From contig CANILH010000029.1 of the NCBI GenBank assembly GCA_947468665.1, forward strand, positions 1 to 33,528: a DNA stretch of 33,528 nucleotides, read 5' to 3'. Made by a program: the position numbers and the translations under genes. Every line of letters starts with the position of its first letter. The first letter of the stretch is position 1. The stretch is from Oligoflexales bacterium (lineage in GTDB: Bacteria > Bdellovibrionota_B > Oligoflexia > Oligoflexales > RGVZ01). The notes beneath the pieces are model-generated. The model did no database searches. It was not told where the DNA came from and saw only the letters and a program-made list of their open reading frames with translations. Positions 15,314-23,108 of the stretch are shown here, in pieces.

Positions 15314-16300
15314 TTGGCTCCGTTCAATCCAACGTCACAAATATCCGAGGATCCGGACAAAGCGGACCTAAGCGGACTGCTGCGTCTGGATGTAGCAGCG
15401 TTTTCCCGGCGTAAGCGCCAGTTCGTCGTGATCGCGATCTTGCTCACGATGCTAGTTTTTTGGTTTGTGCCTTTTGTACCGGCCCTTTATTTTAATACCA
15501 TCTCTGTGACCCACCTGGACGCGAAGGGGAAGGTAATCAATGTCGATGTGGGCCCCGGGACCAAACAGTGGATCACAATTAAGCATGTCTCCCGCCATGT
15601 CGTTAACGCGATCGTTGTCGCTGAGGACGGCAAGTTTTATACGCACCATGGATTTGATTTTGAGGCTATTGAGAAGGCTATCGATTTAAACCGCAAAAAA
15701 GGGCGTTATGTTCGTGGCGCCTCTACAATCAGTCAACAGGTCATAAAAATGACCTTTCTCAGCCGGGAAAAGACCATTGTCCGCAAGTTAAGGGAGGCTG
15801 CAGGTACTGTTCTAATGGAGCTTATTCTCCCTAAAGATAAAATTATCGAGTGGTACATCAACTTATGCGAGTTCGGCGGGGGCATTTATGGCGTTAAGTC
15901 CGCTGGCATGTATTACTTCAAAACCCGTCCTGAGCTTCTTACCATTGAGCAGGCAGCACATCTCGCACTTGTTATTCCCAGCCCAAACAAGTGGAGTAAG
16001 GGGTTGCGGGCGAAAAACCTCACTCCATTTGGTCACCGTCGCTACGCCCGCATTGTCAGTAATCTTTTTTTGGCTGGATATATTACTGAGGGTCAGAAAG
16101 AAACGGCTCTGGCCCGCGGAAACTTTGGTAATCCTATAGCCGGTTACGGCAGTGTTGATGACGAGGATGATTGTCACGGCGACCGTGAGTGTGTGGATGT
16201 CGGAATTCCTGAAAAACAAACAGATAAGCCAATGGAGGCTCCCATCGAAAGTGTGAAGCCTGCCGAACCAGCGCCTGTACAGGAGGACAATCCCGGATGA
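15314..16300 (+). CDS. mtgA: Monofunctional peptidoglycan transglycosylase (GT51)
   Basis: A 328-residue membrane-anchored glycosyltransferase that polymerises lipid II into glycan strands without cross-linking. A cytoplasmic N-terminus of about 36 residues precedes one membrane helix (37-58). The GT51 domain shows VVAEDGKFYTHHGFD with catalytic E104 and RGASTISQQVIKM at 134-146, then LPKDKIIEWYINLCEFGGGIYGV. There is no transpeptidase domain. The C-terminal 50 residues are acidic and proline-rich. The start is TTG 15314, 2 nt after the cyclophilin stop, with AGGGG 8 nt upstream inside the preceding gene. Its stop overlaps the next start as ATGA. It differs from standard MtgA in the longer tail and the acidic C-terminus. 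Confidence 0.9.
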   Translation: MAPFNPTSQISEDPDKADLSGLLRLDVAAFSRRKRQFVVIAILLTMLVFWFVPFVPALYFNTISVTHLDAKGKVINVDVGPGTKQWITIKHVSRHVVNAIVVAEDGKFYTHHGFDFEAIEKAIDLNRKKGRYVRGASTISQQVIKMTFLSREKTIVRKLREAAGTVLMELILPKDKIIEWYINLCEFGGGIYGVKSAGMYYFKTRPELLTIEQAAHLALVIPSPNKWSKGLRAKNLTPFGHRRYARIVSNLFLAGYITEGQKETALARGNFGNPIAGYGSVDDEDDCHGDRECVDVGIPEKQTDKPMEAPIESVKPAEPAPVQEDNPG

Positions 16301-17136
16301 GTTTTGTAATATCCGCCGTTACGGCGTCACAATCATTTATGTTTTGGAGCGTCGTTGTGCTTGGCGCCTGCGTCGGGTCGTTTTTGAATGTCTGTATTCT
16401 TCGGATCCCAGAGAAGACTTTTTTTAAGCACACGCGGTCTGTATGTCCGGCCTGTGGAGCTCTTATCCCATCTTATTTAAATATCCCTGTGTTCTCATTT
16501 TTTATTTTGCGGGGCAAAGCAAAATGCTGTGGCGCAAAGCTTTCGTGGCAGTACCCGCTCGTAGAGATTGCCGCTGCGCTGATATTCGGATTGATGTATT
16601 TCAAATTCCCATTCGCCGGATGGTCCCTGCATGGGGCGCAATACAGTGTTTCGGATTTCATAAGATATTGTCACGCGTCGATTTTTGTTTGCTTGATGCT
16701 TACTATGAGTGTCATTGACGCGAAGCTGATGATTATTCCAGATGAGTTGAGTTTGGGAATGATGGCCTTGTCGCCGCTGGTGGCCTGGATTCACCCGGAC
16801 CTCGATCTCAAGTCATCTGCCATCGGAATGGTTGTTGGCGGCGGGATTTTGTACTTGGTTGCCTGGGGTTACTGGCTTGTTCGTAAGCAGTATGGGCTTG
16901 GTTTTGGCGATGTAAAGCTGCTTGCCGCCATCGGGGGCTGGCTCGGCTGGCAGGCCATTTTTCCGACACTGTTCCTTGGAAGTGTGGTTGGTAGTATAAT
17001 AGCCCTTGTGTTTATGATTATTGCCCGGCAGTTCTCGTGGCAGGCCAAGATTCCATTTGGCCCCTATTTGGCGTTAGGTGCAGTGACGCACTTATTGTTT
17101 GGTCCTGAACTATTTATTTGGATTTCTGGTGGATAG
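16297..17136 (+). CDS. pilD: Type IV prepilin peptidase / methyltransferase
   Basis: A 279-residue polytopic membrane aspartyl protease that cleaves and N-methylates type IV pilin-like precursors. The N-terminal motif GSFLNVCILRIP is followed by the cytoplasmic zinc loop. The catalytic aspartates are D141 in IDAKLMIIPD and D205 in GFGDVK. In the zinc loop, the first pair CPAC (C50, C53) is normal. The second pair, usually CxxC after RGK, reads RGKAKCCG, giving adjacent cysteines at 77-78 and alanine where the first should be. The gene overlaps the transglycosylase stop by 4 nt. No pilin or secretion ATPase gene is in the window. Confidence 0.93.
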   Translation: MSFVISAVTASQSFMFWSVVVLGACVGSFLNVCILRIPEKTFFKHTRSVCPACGALIPSYLNIPVFSFFILRGKAKCCGAKLSWQYPLVEIAAALIFGLMYFKFPFAGWSLHGAQYSVSDFIRYCHASIFVCLMLTMSVIDAKLMIIPDELSLGMMALSPLVAWIHPDLDLKSSAIGMVVGGGILYLVAWGYWLVRKQYGLGFGDVKLLAAIGGWLGWQAIFPTLFLGSVVGSIIALVFMIIARQFSWQAKIPFGPYLALGAVTHLLFGPELFIWISGG

Positions 17137-17144
17137 GAACGAAT

Positions 17145-18278
17145 ATGACTTTGCTGACACCTTCCGATATCATTACGAAGACTCCAGTCGAGGCACTGCC
17201 GTCCTTGCAGGGAACGCTAGCGACATTTATGGGTACGACACTTGAGTTCGCTCAGTTCTGCAATGACCAATTTAACGAGGAAACAAGCTTCAAAGGTGTC
17301 CAGCGGCGACTCGCCGGGATGCTCGCCGATTGGTTTGGGCTTGAGGAGGTCAGTTATCTGACCTTAGAGACCGCCCGCGGCGTGACTGAGTTGAAACGGT
17401 GGCCTACACGCTTTCCTCCAGTTCCGCCGATCGCTGAGAATGCCATTGGGTCAGTCAGGGCAGCGCTTCAGGCGGTAGTCTCCGGTGAGGATGAGGTCAG
17501 GCAGGGTTATTATGCGATTTTCGCCGCAGGCGCGGATTATCTTTGTGCCCAGTTTGATGAGCCTGCGTCCCAGCGTGGAGTTCTTGTCTGGCGTTTATCT
17601 GACGGCGCGAAGTTGACGCGGGGAGCTCTTGTGCTATCTAACGCTCCGGCGTCTACGGATATTATTGATTATATGGTTCGGAGCGCGCAGAAAACCGCTC
17701 AATGGCTGCGGCGTCTTGATAACACACAGGCTCTGTTATATCAGGACGAGGTGACTGGTCTTTATAATTACCGCTATCTTGACGTGGCTTTGGAGGCTGA
17801 GATTAAGCGTCACCAGCGTTTTTATCTTCCGTTCAGCCTCCTGTTTATAGATCTCGATAATTTCAAGCAGGTCAATGATGTACATGGGCATCTGACTGGA
17901 AGCTCGGTTCTTAGGCAGGCAGGAGAACAGATCAAGGCGGCCGTAAGGGATGTCGATAGCGTCATCCGTTATGGAGGTGATGAGTTTGTGGTTGTGCTCC
18001 TCGGAGCCAACAGTTTTCAGGCATGGATGGCGGCTGAGCGTGTTCGCAACCGCGTTGACGGCTGTCAATTTCAGGCGGATGGCAAAGACGTAAAGATACA
18101 TATCACAACGTCAATTGGCGTCGCATGCTGCCCGGAACACACCCAGGACAAGGCGACAATTATACGACTCGCGGATGAAACCATGTACGCGGCCAAAAAT
18201 AGCGGAAAAAATCGCGTGATAATGGTTCAGGGAAAAGACCCTCATCCCACACCTACCATACGGCGGATGATACCATGA
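17145..18278 (+). CDS. GGDEF-domain diguanylate cyclase
   Basis: A 377-residue cytoplasmic protein predicted to make cyclic di-GMP from two GTP. Residues about 45-180 form an N-terminal region with GAF-like layout but no clear ligand motif. The GGDEF domain occupies about 200-365, with DEVTGLYNYRYL at its start, LFIDLDNFKQVND and the intact catalytic signature RYGGDEF (277-281). An RxxD product-inhibition site (R268 and D271) lies five residues before it. ATG 17145 is chosen, 8 nt after the prepilin peptidase stop, over an upstream TTG inside that gene. The stop overlaps the thioesterase start as ATGA. Its neighbours suggest control of envelope or pilus functions, which is an inference. Confidence 0.93.
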   Translation: MTLLTPSDIITKTPVEALPSLQGTLATFMGTTLEFAQFCNDQFNEETSFKGVQRRLAGMLADWFGLEEVSYLTLETARGVTELKRWPTRFPPVPPIAENAIGSVRAALQAVVSGEDEVRQGYYAIFAAGADYLCAQFDEPASQRGVLVWRLSDGAKLTRGALVLSNAPASTDIIDYMVRSAQKTAQWLRRLDNTQALLYQDEVTGLYNYRYLDVALEAEIKRHQRFYLPFSLLFIDLDNFKQVNDVHGHLTGSSVLRQAGEQIKAAVRDVDSVIRYGGDEFVVVLLGANSFQAWMAAERVRNRVDGCQFQADGKDVKIHITTSIGVACCPEHTQDKATIIRLADETMYAAKNSGKNRVIMVQGKDPHPTPTIRRMIP

Positions 18279-18802
18279 CTAACCTGACGTCAACGCAACA
18301 AGCTAAGCCAGTGCGGCAAAGCCAGGTCACCATGACGGAGATGGTTTTGCCTCAGCATACGAACGCTTTAGGAAGCGTATTTGGTGGAACTATCATGAGC
18401 TGGGTGGATATAGCCGCCGCCATCTGCGCCATGCGCCATTGCGCGCGGCAGGTGGTCACCGCAAGTGTGGACGCGCTTCACTTTTTAGCTCCAGTCAAAC
18501 TAGGCTGGATTGTGACTATTCAGGCATCGGTGAACTTTGTCGGTGGGACAAGCTGCGAGATCGGAGTCAAGATAAACTCCGAGAATCCAATTACCGGCGA
18601 GGCATATCACACCGCGTCTGCCTACCTTACCTTTGTGGCTCTTGACAGTCATGGTCGGCCCACCGCGGTTCCCAGCCTTATTCTTGAGACTGATGAGGAG
18701 CGTCATCGGCATGCCGCCGCCGAGATCCGTCGCGCCAATCGATTAAAATTGAAATCCGAGCTGAAGGCTCGCCGGGAGCATCAGGGCCAGGGCATGGCAT
18801 GA
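18275..18802 (+). CDS. Acyl-CoA thioesterase, hotdog fold (YciA/BACH type)
   Basis: A 175-residue hotdog-fold hydrolase that releases CoA from acyl-CoA thioesters in the cytoplasm. The family signature is seen in HTNALGSVFGGTIMSWVDIA, with N30, the GG pair at 37-38 and D45, followed by VTASVDALHFLAPVKLGWIV, which forms the second conserved strand region. The C-terminal 35 residues are highly charged and helical. It overlaps the GGDEF gene by ATGA at its start and the DUF4105 gene by ATGA at its end, so the three are translated in a coupled manner. Its substrate chain length cannot be read from the sequence. Confidence 0.92.
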   Translation: MTNLTSTQQAKPVRQSQVTMTEMVLPQHTNALGSVFGGTIMSWVDIAAAICAMRHCARQVVTASVDALHFLAPVKLGWIVTIQASVNFVGGTSCEIGVKINSENPITGEAYHTASAYLTFVALDSHGRPTAVPSLILETDEERHRHAAAEIRRANRLKLKSELKARREHQGQGMA

Positions 18803-20094
18803 GGCGGCTCCGGCTACTGATCTTAAGCCTTTTTATATTGTCCTCATCGGTATTCGCGGAGGATTTTATCCCGCCGATGCCAGGAAACCTTGAAGCGACG
18901 CGTATAAGTATTTTGACAGTGGGACTTGGTTCCGCGTTGTATTCCCGATTAGGTCATACGATGGTGCGGATTGTAGATCCTTCAAACGATCTTGACTATC
19001 TGGTTAACTGGGGGATTTTTGATTTCTCAGATCCTTTGTTTATTCCGAAGTTTTTTCGCGGAATTTTGATCTACCGGTTGGCATTCAGCCGCACGGACGG
19101 GACGATTCGGCATTACCGCGATGTGGAGGAACGCCCTGTAGTTGAGGATCAGCTTAATCTGACAGTCGCGCAAAAACGTGCTTTCATGGAGAAAATTATC
19201 TGGAACGCCCAGCCTGCGAATGTCCGCTATCCGTATCAGCACTTTCTTAATAATTGCGCCACAATGCCTCGTGATTATCTTAATCTCGTGACTGGCGGGG
19301 CGATGCGGGAGATGCTCGAAAAAACAAAGGTCACCGCGACGTATCGCGATTATGTTCGCGCCAATCTCGCCATAAACCCATTTGTGGGATGGGGGATTGA
19401 CGTGATTTTTAATGGAGACACAGATCAGCCCCTTAATAAGTGGCAGGAGACGTTTTATCCCATCAAACTTCGGGAATATCTGGCGACGATGCCGAGTTTT
19501 GATGACCAGGGTCATCCCGATCTCCGGCAGCCTCTGATGACAAACCACAGGGTTATCTCAGACCGGTCCGAGCCCAACGGGAATGCTATTGATGGGAATC
19601 ATCTCGCCTGGATTGTCGCTGGTATCCCTCTTCTTGGAATTTTGTTCTCGATGGTTGTTCGTCGGAGGGCTGGACAAAAAGAGCCGTTGCGATGGCACAA
19701 CCGTGTCTTTGGGGTGGTTTGTATCTGGTGGGGCCTCACTGCAGGTTTTTTTGGGATGACTCATGTATCTGCCTGGGTGCTGTCAACTCATACTGATTTG
19801 CATCGTAATGTGAATCTTCTTTTGTTTTGGCCGGTTGATTCACTGGTTTTAATTCCAGGGATCCTGCTGGGGTTGCTTGGGCGTGGGTGGGATTTTGAGG
19901 GGGTTCTAAAAATTGGTTTTTGGCGAAATCTCGCCAGATTTCATATTGTTTTGATGCCTGTGTATGTCATCGTCGCATGCTCCGGGCATTTCATCCAGGA
20001 TACCAGTCGTGTGGTACTCTATCAGGCGCCGCTTTCCCTGTTATACTATGGAGTAATGGTGCTATTGACGTCCAGAGGCCGTAAAATAGCTTAG
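18799..20094 (+). CDS. DUF4105 / Lnb-type N-terminal periplasmic domain membrane protein
   Basis: A 431-residue protein with a signal peptide (MRRLRLLILSLFILSSSVFA), a periplasmic domain of about 21-265, and a C-terminal membrane part with about five hydrophobic helices (near 268-287, 302-322, 340-361, 381-397 and 407-424). The periplasmic domain carries the DUF4105 hallmarks: LGHTMVRI with H53, NWGIFDF, and YQHFLNNCATMPRDY with C153. The Cys and His are the likely catalytic pair of an acyltransferase or amidase-like fold. Proteins of this architecture in Bacteroidota have been associated with lipoprotein N-acylation (Lnb), but equivalence is not established here. It overlaps the thioesterase gene by ATGA. 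Confidence 0.85.
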   Translation: MRRLRLLILSLFILSSSVFAEDFIPPMPGNLEATRISILTVGLGSALYSRLGHTMVRIVDPSNDLDYLVNWGIFDFSDPLFIPKFFRGILIYRLAFSRTDGTIRHYRDVEERPVVEDQLNLTVAQKRAFMEKIIWNAQPANVRYPYQHFLNNCATMPRDYLNLVTGGAMREMLEKTKVTATYRDYVRANLAINPFVGWGIDVIFNGDTDQPLNKWQETFYPIKLREYLATMPSFDDQGHPDLRQPLMTNHRVISDRSEPNGNAIDGNHLAWIVAGIPLLGILFSMVVRRRAGQKEPLRWHNRVFGVVCIWWGLTAGFFGMTHVSAWVLSTHTDLHRNVNLLLFWPVDSLVLIPGILLGLLGRGWDFEGVLKIGFWRNLARFHIVLMPVYVIVACSGHFIQDTSRVVLYQAPLSLLYYGVMVLLTSRGRKIA

Positions 20095-20117
20095 ATCGAA
20101 TTGTAAGACGGAGTGCT

Positions 20118-20888
20118 TTGATCCATATGCGTTATCGACCAGCTGATCTTGAGAGGCATTTTAAAGCGTTCAAGTCCGGAGACTTGGAGGCTATTGACGT
20201 CATATTGAACTCCGAGAAAGACCGCCTTTTTGATTATATTATGCGGATGACAGGACAGCTAAACCGCTCCATGTCCACAACTGAGGAAGTTATCGGTGTC
20301 GTTACTCCCGTCGCGGAGCGTGAGGAGACACTTCAGGAACTCCTGGTGCTTCTGTATAAAACCGCCCGTAACTTTACGATCGAGATTTGGAATGCTGAGA
20401 CGTCAAGGCTTGAGAACTCAGCATACACTCTCGTTGCAGGGGGGAAACCCGTCAAGCACGCCGATGATCTGCTCGCTCTTGAGCATGTTGTGCGTTCGCT
20501 GCCGCCGAAGCAGCGTGAGGTTTTATTGCTGCGGGAGCGCTTTGGTTTTTCTCCTGATGAGATCGCTGAGCTGACAGGATACGCGACTGCCGATGTGGAG
20601 GAGATTTTCGCGCAGGCATTGGGTATTACTGAGTCAGCATTGCCCGGGTTTGCCGAGCGGGTGCCAGAGTTAATGACACAAATTCTTCCGTTTGAGATGC
20701 CCGAGGATACGACGATGGCCACGCAAAACCTCAGCATGGTTTTTAAGGATTTGAAGAAATCATCCCGATCCACTCCCGGCGGCTGGATGAAGCTCATAGT
20801 CCGCCTGTTGGTTGTGGGTGTATTCATTTATTGTGTTATGAATTATGAGCTTATTTTAGAATTTTCAAAAAGATACATAGCACCCTGA
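20118..20888 (+). CDS. Sigma-70-family-like protein with C-terminal membrane helix
   Basis: A 256-residue protein. Residues about 10-95 resemble sigma region 2 (FKAFKSGDLEAIDVIL, LFDYIMRMTG, ETLQELLVLLYKTARNF). Residues about 118-170 resemble region 4: a SLPPKQREVLLLRERFGFS helix, then the helix-turn-helix DEIAELTGYATADVEEIF. The region 2.2-2.4 sequence is poorly conserved. A linker leads to a single predicted membrane helix at about 225-241, followed by a 15-residue tail, so the protein is probably anchored in the inner membrane with the sigma-like part in the cytoplasm. No separate anti-sigma gene is adjacent. Start: TTG 20118 has GGAG 4 nt upstream; ATG 20127 is the alternative. It lies 23 nt after the DUF4105 gene. 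Confidence 0.82.
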   Translation: MIHMRYRPADLERHFKAFKSGDLEAIDVILNSEKDRLFDYIMRMTGQLNRSMSTTEEVIGVVTPVAEREETLQELLVLLYKTARNFTIEIWNAETSRLENSAYTLVAGGKPVKHADDLLALEHVVRSLPPKQREVLLLRERFGFSPDEIAELTGYATADVEEIFAQALGITESALPGFAERVPELMTQILPFEMPEDTTMATQNLSMVFKDLKKSSRSTPGGWMKLIVRLLVVGVFIYCVMNYELILEFSKRYIAP

Positions 20889-20995
20889 TTCTGTGCTTTT
20901 AAAGCGGTTTTTTTATTTTTTTCCAAGACCTTCCATGTGGCTGGGTGCTTAAGATCTTATTCATTTTTCCGATCAGGAACCTAACGGAGGTTTCT

Positions 20996-22156
20996 ATGAG
21001 AAAGTCTATGTCTAAATCAAATTCCTGTCGCGCCGCCGCGTTAGCCGCGCTTACCTGTGCCGGCATCTCATCTTGTTCTGAGCATGCGGTCTATTCAGAA
21101 CGGGTGGTTGGTAAGGCGCTGACTGATACAGAAAATAATGGGAATGGCGCGTGGCATCAGGGTAGTGACTCCGTCGCCAAGGAACAAGGCTGGACTGTCG
21201 ACTCCTTTGATCAGTCCTCGAAGACCAAGCTCGACGTGCTTTGGGTAATTGATAACTCTGCGTCTATGGACCGCTATCAAGATGAGCTGGCAAATAATAT
21301 TCATTCATTTATGGATGGTGTCTCATCATGGGACGCTGACTTACAAATGGGCGTAACATCAACAGATATGTGTGTGGGTCGTCGCCCGACGGATCTGTCG
21401 AAGGTCATGTGTCCTGATAGGCTTGCAACCGCCGCGGGCCTGCAGGGTAAACTCGCGGGGGGCAAAGTTATCTCGGGTTCAGACGCGAACGCTGTCGACG
21501 AATTTAACGATACCGCTCGCCTCGGAACCAATGGATCCTCGTTTGAGCATGGACTTAGCGCGGCCAAAGCCGCGGTTGAGTTGAGCCTGAAGGGTGAGAA
21601 TCACGGACTTGTACGCGACGACGCGTTTTTGGCGGTGATACTGGTAAGTGATGAGGAGGACGATGGAGTCGGCCTTTCTAGTTCCGATGAGCAGGGCAAA
21701 AACTGGTGGGCATCCGGACATACGCGCTACCGCTTCACGGCGGAAGATCTCGTTTCCTACCTGGGGAAAGTAAAACCAAATGGAATGTTCAGCGTGTCAA
21801 GTGTCGTTGGTCTCAGCAGGAATCCTGGCAAGAATACGCTCTGCTCCTCCAGTGGAAGTCTTGAGGTCGGCAATGAGCAGATGAAGGCCAGCAAGATGAC
21901 TGGCGGTAAGACGCTGGATCTGTGTTCTGCCCATTGGTCAGCTGGTTTGAACGCTATGGCCGAGGATTTTTCGGCTCAGGTCTCGAGCTTCAGGTTAACA
22001 TCCAGTCCGAATTCAGTTACCGGCATGGAAGTTCTTATAGATGGAGTTCCTGTACCTGCTGGCTGGACTTATGTGCCGTCACGCCAGATGGTTGTCTTCA
22101 GCAAAGAAGCGCTTCCAGGCTTTGGTGCACGGATTGAAGTCCGGTACCAAAAATAA
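20996..22156 (+). CDS. VWA-domain lipoprotein
   Basis: A 386-residue exported protein of unknown role. The start at ATG 20996 has GGAGG 5 nt upstream; the frame is open further up but without a ribosome site. The N-terminus is a lipoprotein signal with lipobox ISSC (C27). A von Willebrand factor A domain begins near residue 78, LDVLWVIDNSASMDRYQDEL, with an intact metal-binding DxSxS (D86, S88, S90). It then runs through VTSTDMC and AVILVSDEEDDGV to about residue 310. A C-terminal domain with strand-like repeats ends in ARIEVRYQK. VWA domains bind protein ligands through a divalent metal. It converges with the minus-strand lipoprotein gene at 22166, 9 nt away. Confidence 0.88.
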   Translation: MRKSMSKSNSCRAAALAALTCAGISSCSEHAVYSERVVGKALTDTENNGNGAWHQGSDSVAKEQGWTVDSFDQSSKTKLDVLWVIDNSASMDRYQDELANNIHSFMDGVSSWDADLQMGVTSTDMCVGRRPTDLSKVMCPDRLATAAGLQGKLAGGKVISGSDANAVDEFNDTARLGTNGSSFEHGLSAAKAAVELSLKGENHGLVRDDAFLAVILVSDEEDDGVGLSSSDEQGKNWWASGHTRYRFTAEDLVSYLGKVKPNGMFSVSSVVGLSRNPGKNTLCSSSGSLEVGNEQMKASKMTGGKTLDLCSAHWSAGLNAMAEDFSAQVSSFRLTSSPNSVTGMEVLIDGVPVPAGWTYVPSRQMVVFSKEALPGFGARIEVRYQK

Positions 22157-22165
22157 TTCAAGGTT

Positions 22166-22798
22166 TCATTTCTTTTTGGTGGGTAATTGGGGCGCGAGCT
22201 CCTTGCCCACTCTTTTCATTTCGGATGACTTTGACGCAAGCAGAGCACTACCAATACTGCCGCGAAGTTTCTCACCGTCCACTGGCAGCAGCTGCACGAG
22301 TGTGTGCACGTCAAAATACTCAGTCACTCCCTGGAGTTCGGGTACGGTGGCATAGTTATCAATGCGTACCCGCTCAAAATAAATGTCCTCAATCTGCGCG
22401 ACTTCACCATGAATCTTATGTGCGACCTGGGTAAGAAGGTGCTCCATGTCTTTCGATGTCCGGGGCGATGATCGGAGGCCGTTCAACTGTGGAAGATCGC
22501 CCAGTCGTTGGTTCAAGCTTGGAAGCCAGAGGTCAAAGCTAGAAAAAATCGCGTTGGTTTGAGACTGCTTGACCGCGATCGGTAAATCACGTTGCTTTAA
22601 AAGCGCGTAGTGGATTCTGGTTTCCGTGGAGTTAACGAGGAGCTTGTCCGCAGGAGAATCTGCCCAGGCTGGGCGAACCTGCTTATTGCGTTCCACGACC
22701 AGGCCTTCAGGGCGTTTGTCAGAGGTTATTGTGGCGCAGTTTGACGTCGCCATAAGGAGTAACGGGGCTATTAATTTTAGGAGTTTATTTTGGTTCAT
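22166..22798 (-). CDS. Probable lipoprotein, LPP20-like layout
   Basis: A 210-residue exported protein. Its signal peptide ends in TSNC (C21), an atypical but possible lipobox with Asn before the cysteine. The mature protein has RPAWADSPADKLL followed by a helix rich in Ala and Gln, then IEDIYFERVRIDNY and TEYFDVHTLVQLLPVDG. That order of xPxW, a helical stretch and a final YxVxxLV strand is reminiscent of LPP20/FlgT-like lipoproteins; this is a weak similarity judged by eye. It starts 9 nt after the small charged-protein gene and has no ribosome site of its own, so it is probably translated by coupling. Confidence 0.75.
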   Translation of the reverse strand: MNQNKLLKLIAPLLLMATSNCATITSDKRPEGLVVERNKQVRPAWADSPADKLLVNSTETRIHYALLKQRDLPIAVKQSQTNAIFSSFDLWLPSLNQRLGDLPQLNGLRSSPRTSKDMEHLLTQVAHKIHGEVAQIEDIYFERVRIDNYATVPELQGVTEYFDVHTLVQLLPVDGEKLRGSIGSALLASKSSEMKRVGKELAPQLPTKKK

Positions 22799-22807
22799 AT
22801 CAGGCGG

Positions 22808-23035
22808 CTATTTCTTGTCTTTCTTGTCGTCGGCGGGTTCTGGCGCCTCGTTTGATTTTGTGCCTGACATGGCCCGCTGGACCCTGATTTTTTCAAGGAC
22901 ACGCGATAGCAATCCGACATTCTCCGCTATAATGGTCCGGAGTGCCTCGTATTCATCCATGTTTCCTCGGGAGCTCTTTGTCGCTAGTCCATTTGAATCG
23001 TCTTTTTTCTTTTTGTTATTCGACGAACCAAACAT
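22808..23035 (-). CDS. Small charged cytoplasmic protein, unknown function
   Basis: A 75-residue protein with no recognised domain. It has a lysine-rich N-terminus (NKKKKDD), a central amphipathic helix of about 30 residues (MDEYEALRTIIAENVGLLSR) likely to form a coiled coil, and a Lys/Asp-rich C-terminus. AGGAG lies 7 nt before the ATG, which supports it as a real gene despite its size. It immediately precedes the lipoprotein gene at 22798 on the same strand, so the two form a two-gene unit. It has no signal peptide and no cysteine. Confidence 0.65.
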   Translation of the reverse strand: MFGSSNNKKKKDDSNGLATKSSRGNMDEYEALRTIIAENVGLLSRVLEKIRVQRAMSGTKSNEAPEPADDKKDKK

Positions 23036-23108
23036 CCTGACGCTCCTACCGGGCTGGTACGGGTGAGATAAGCCCCCCCAAATGTAAGATGATTATAGCA
23101 TAGACAGG

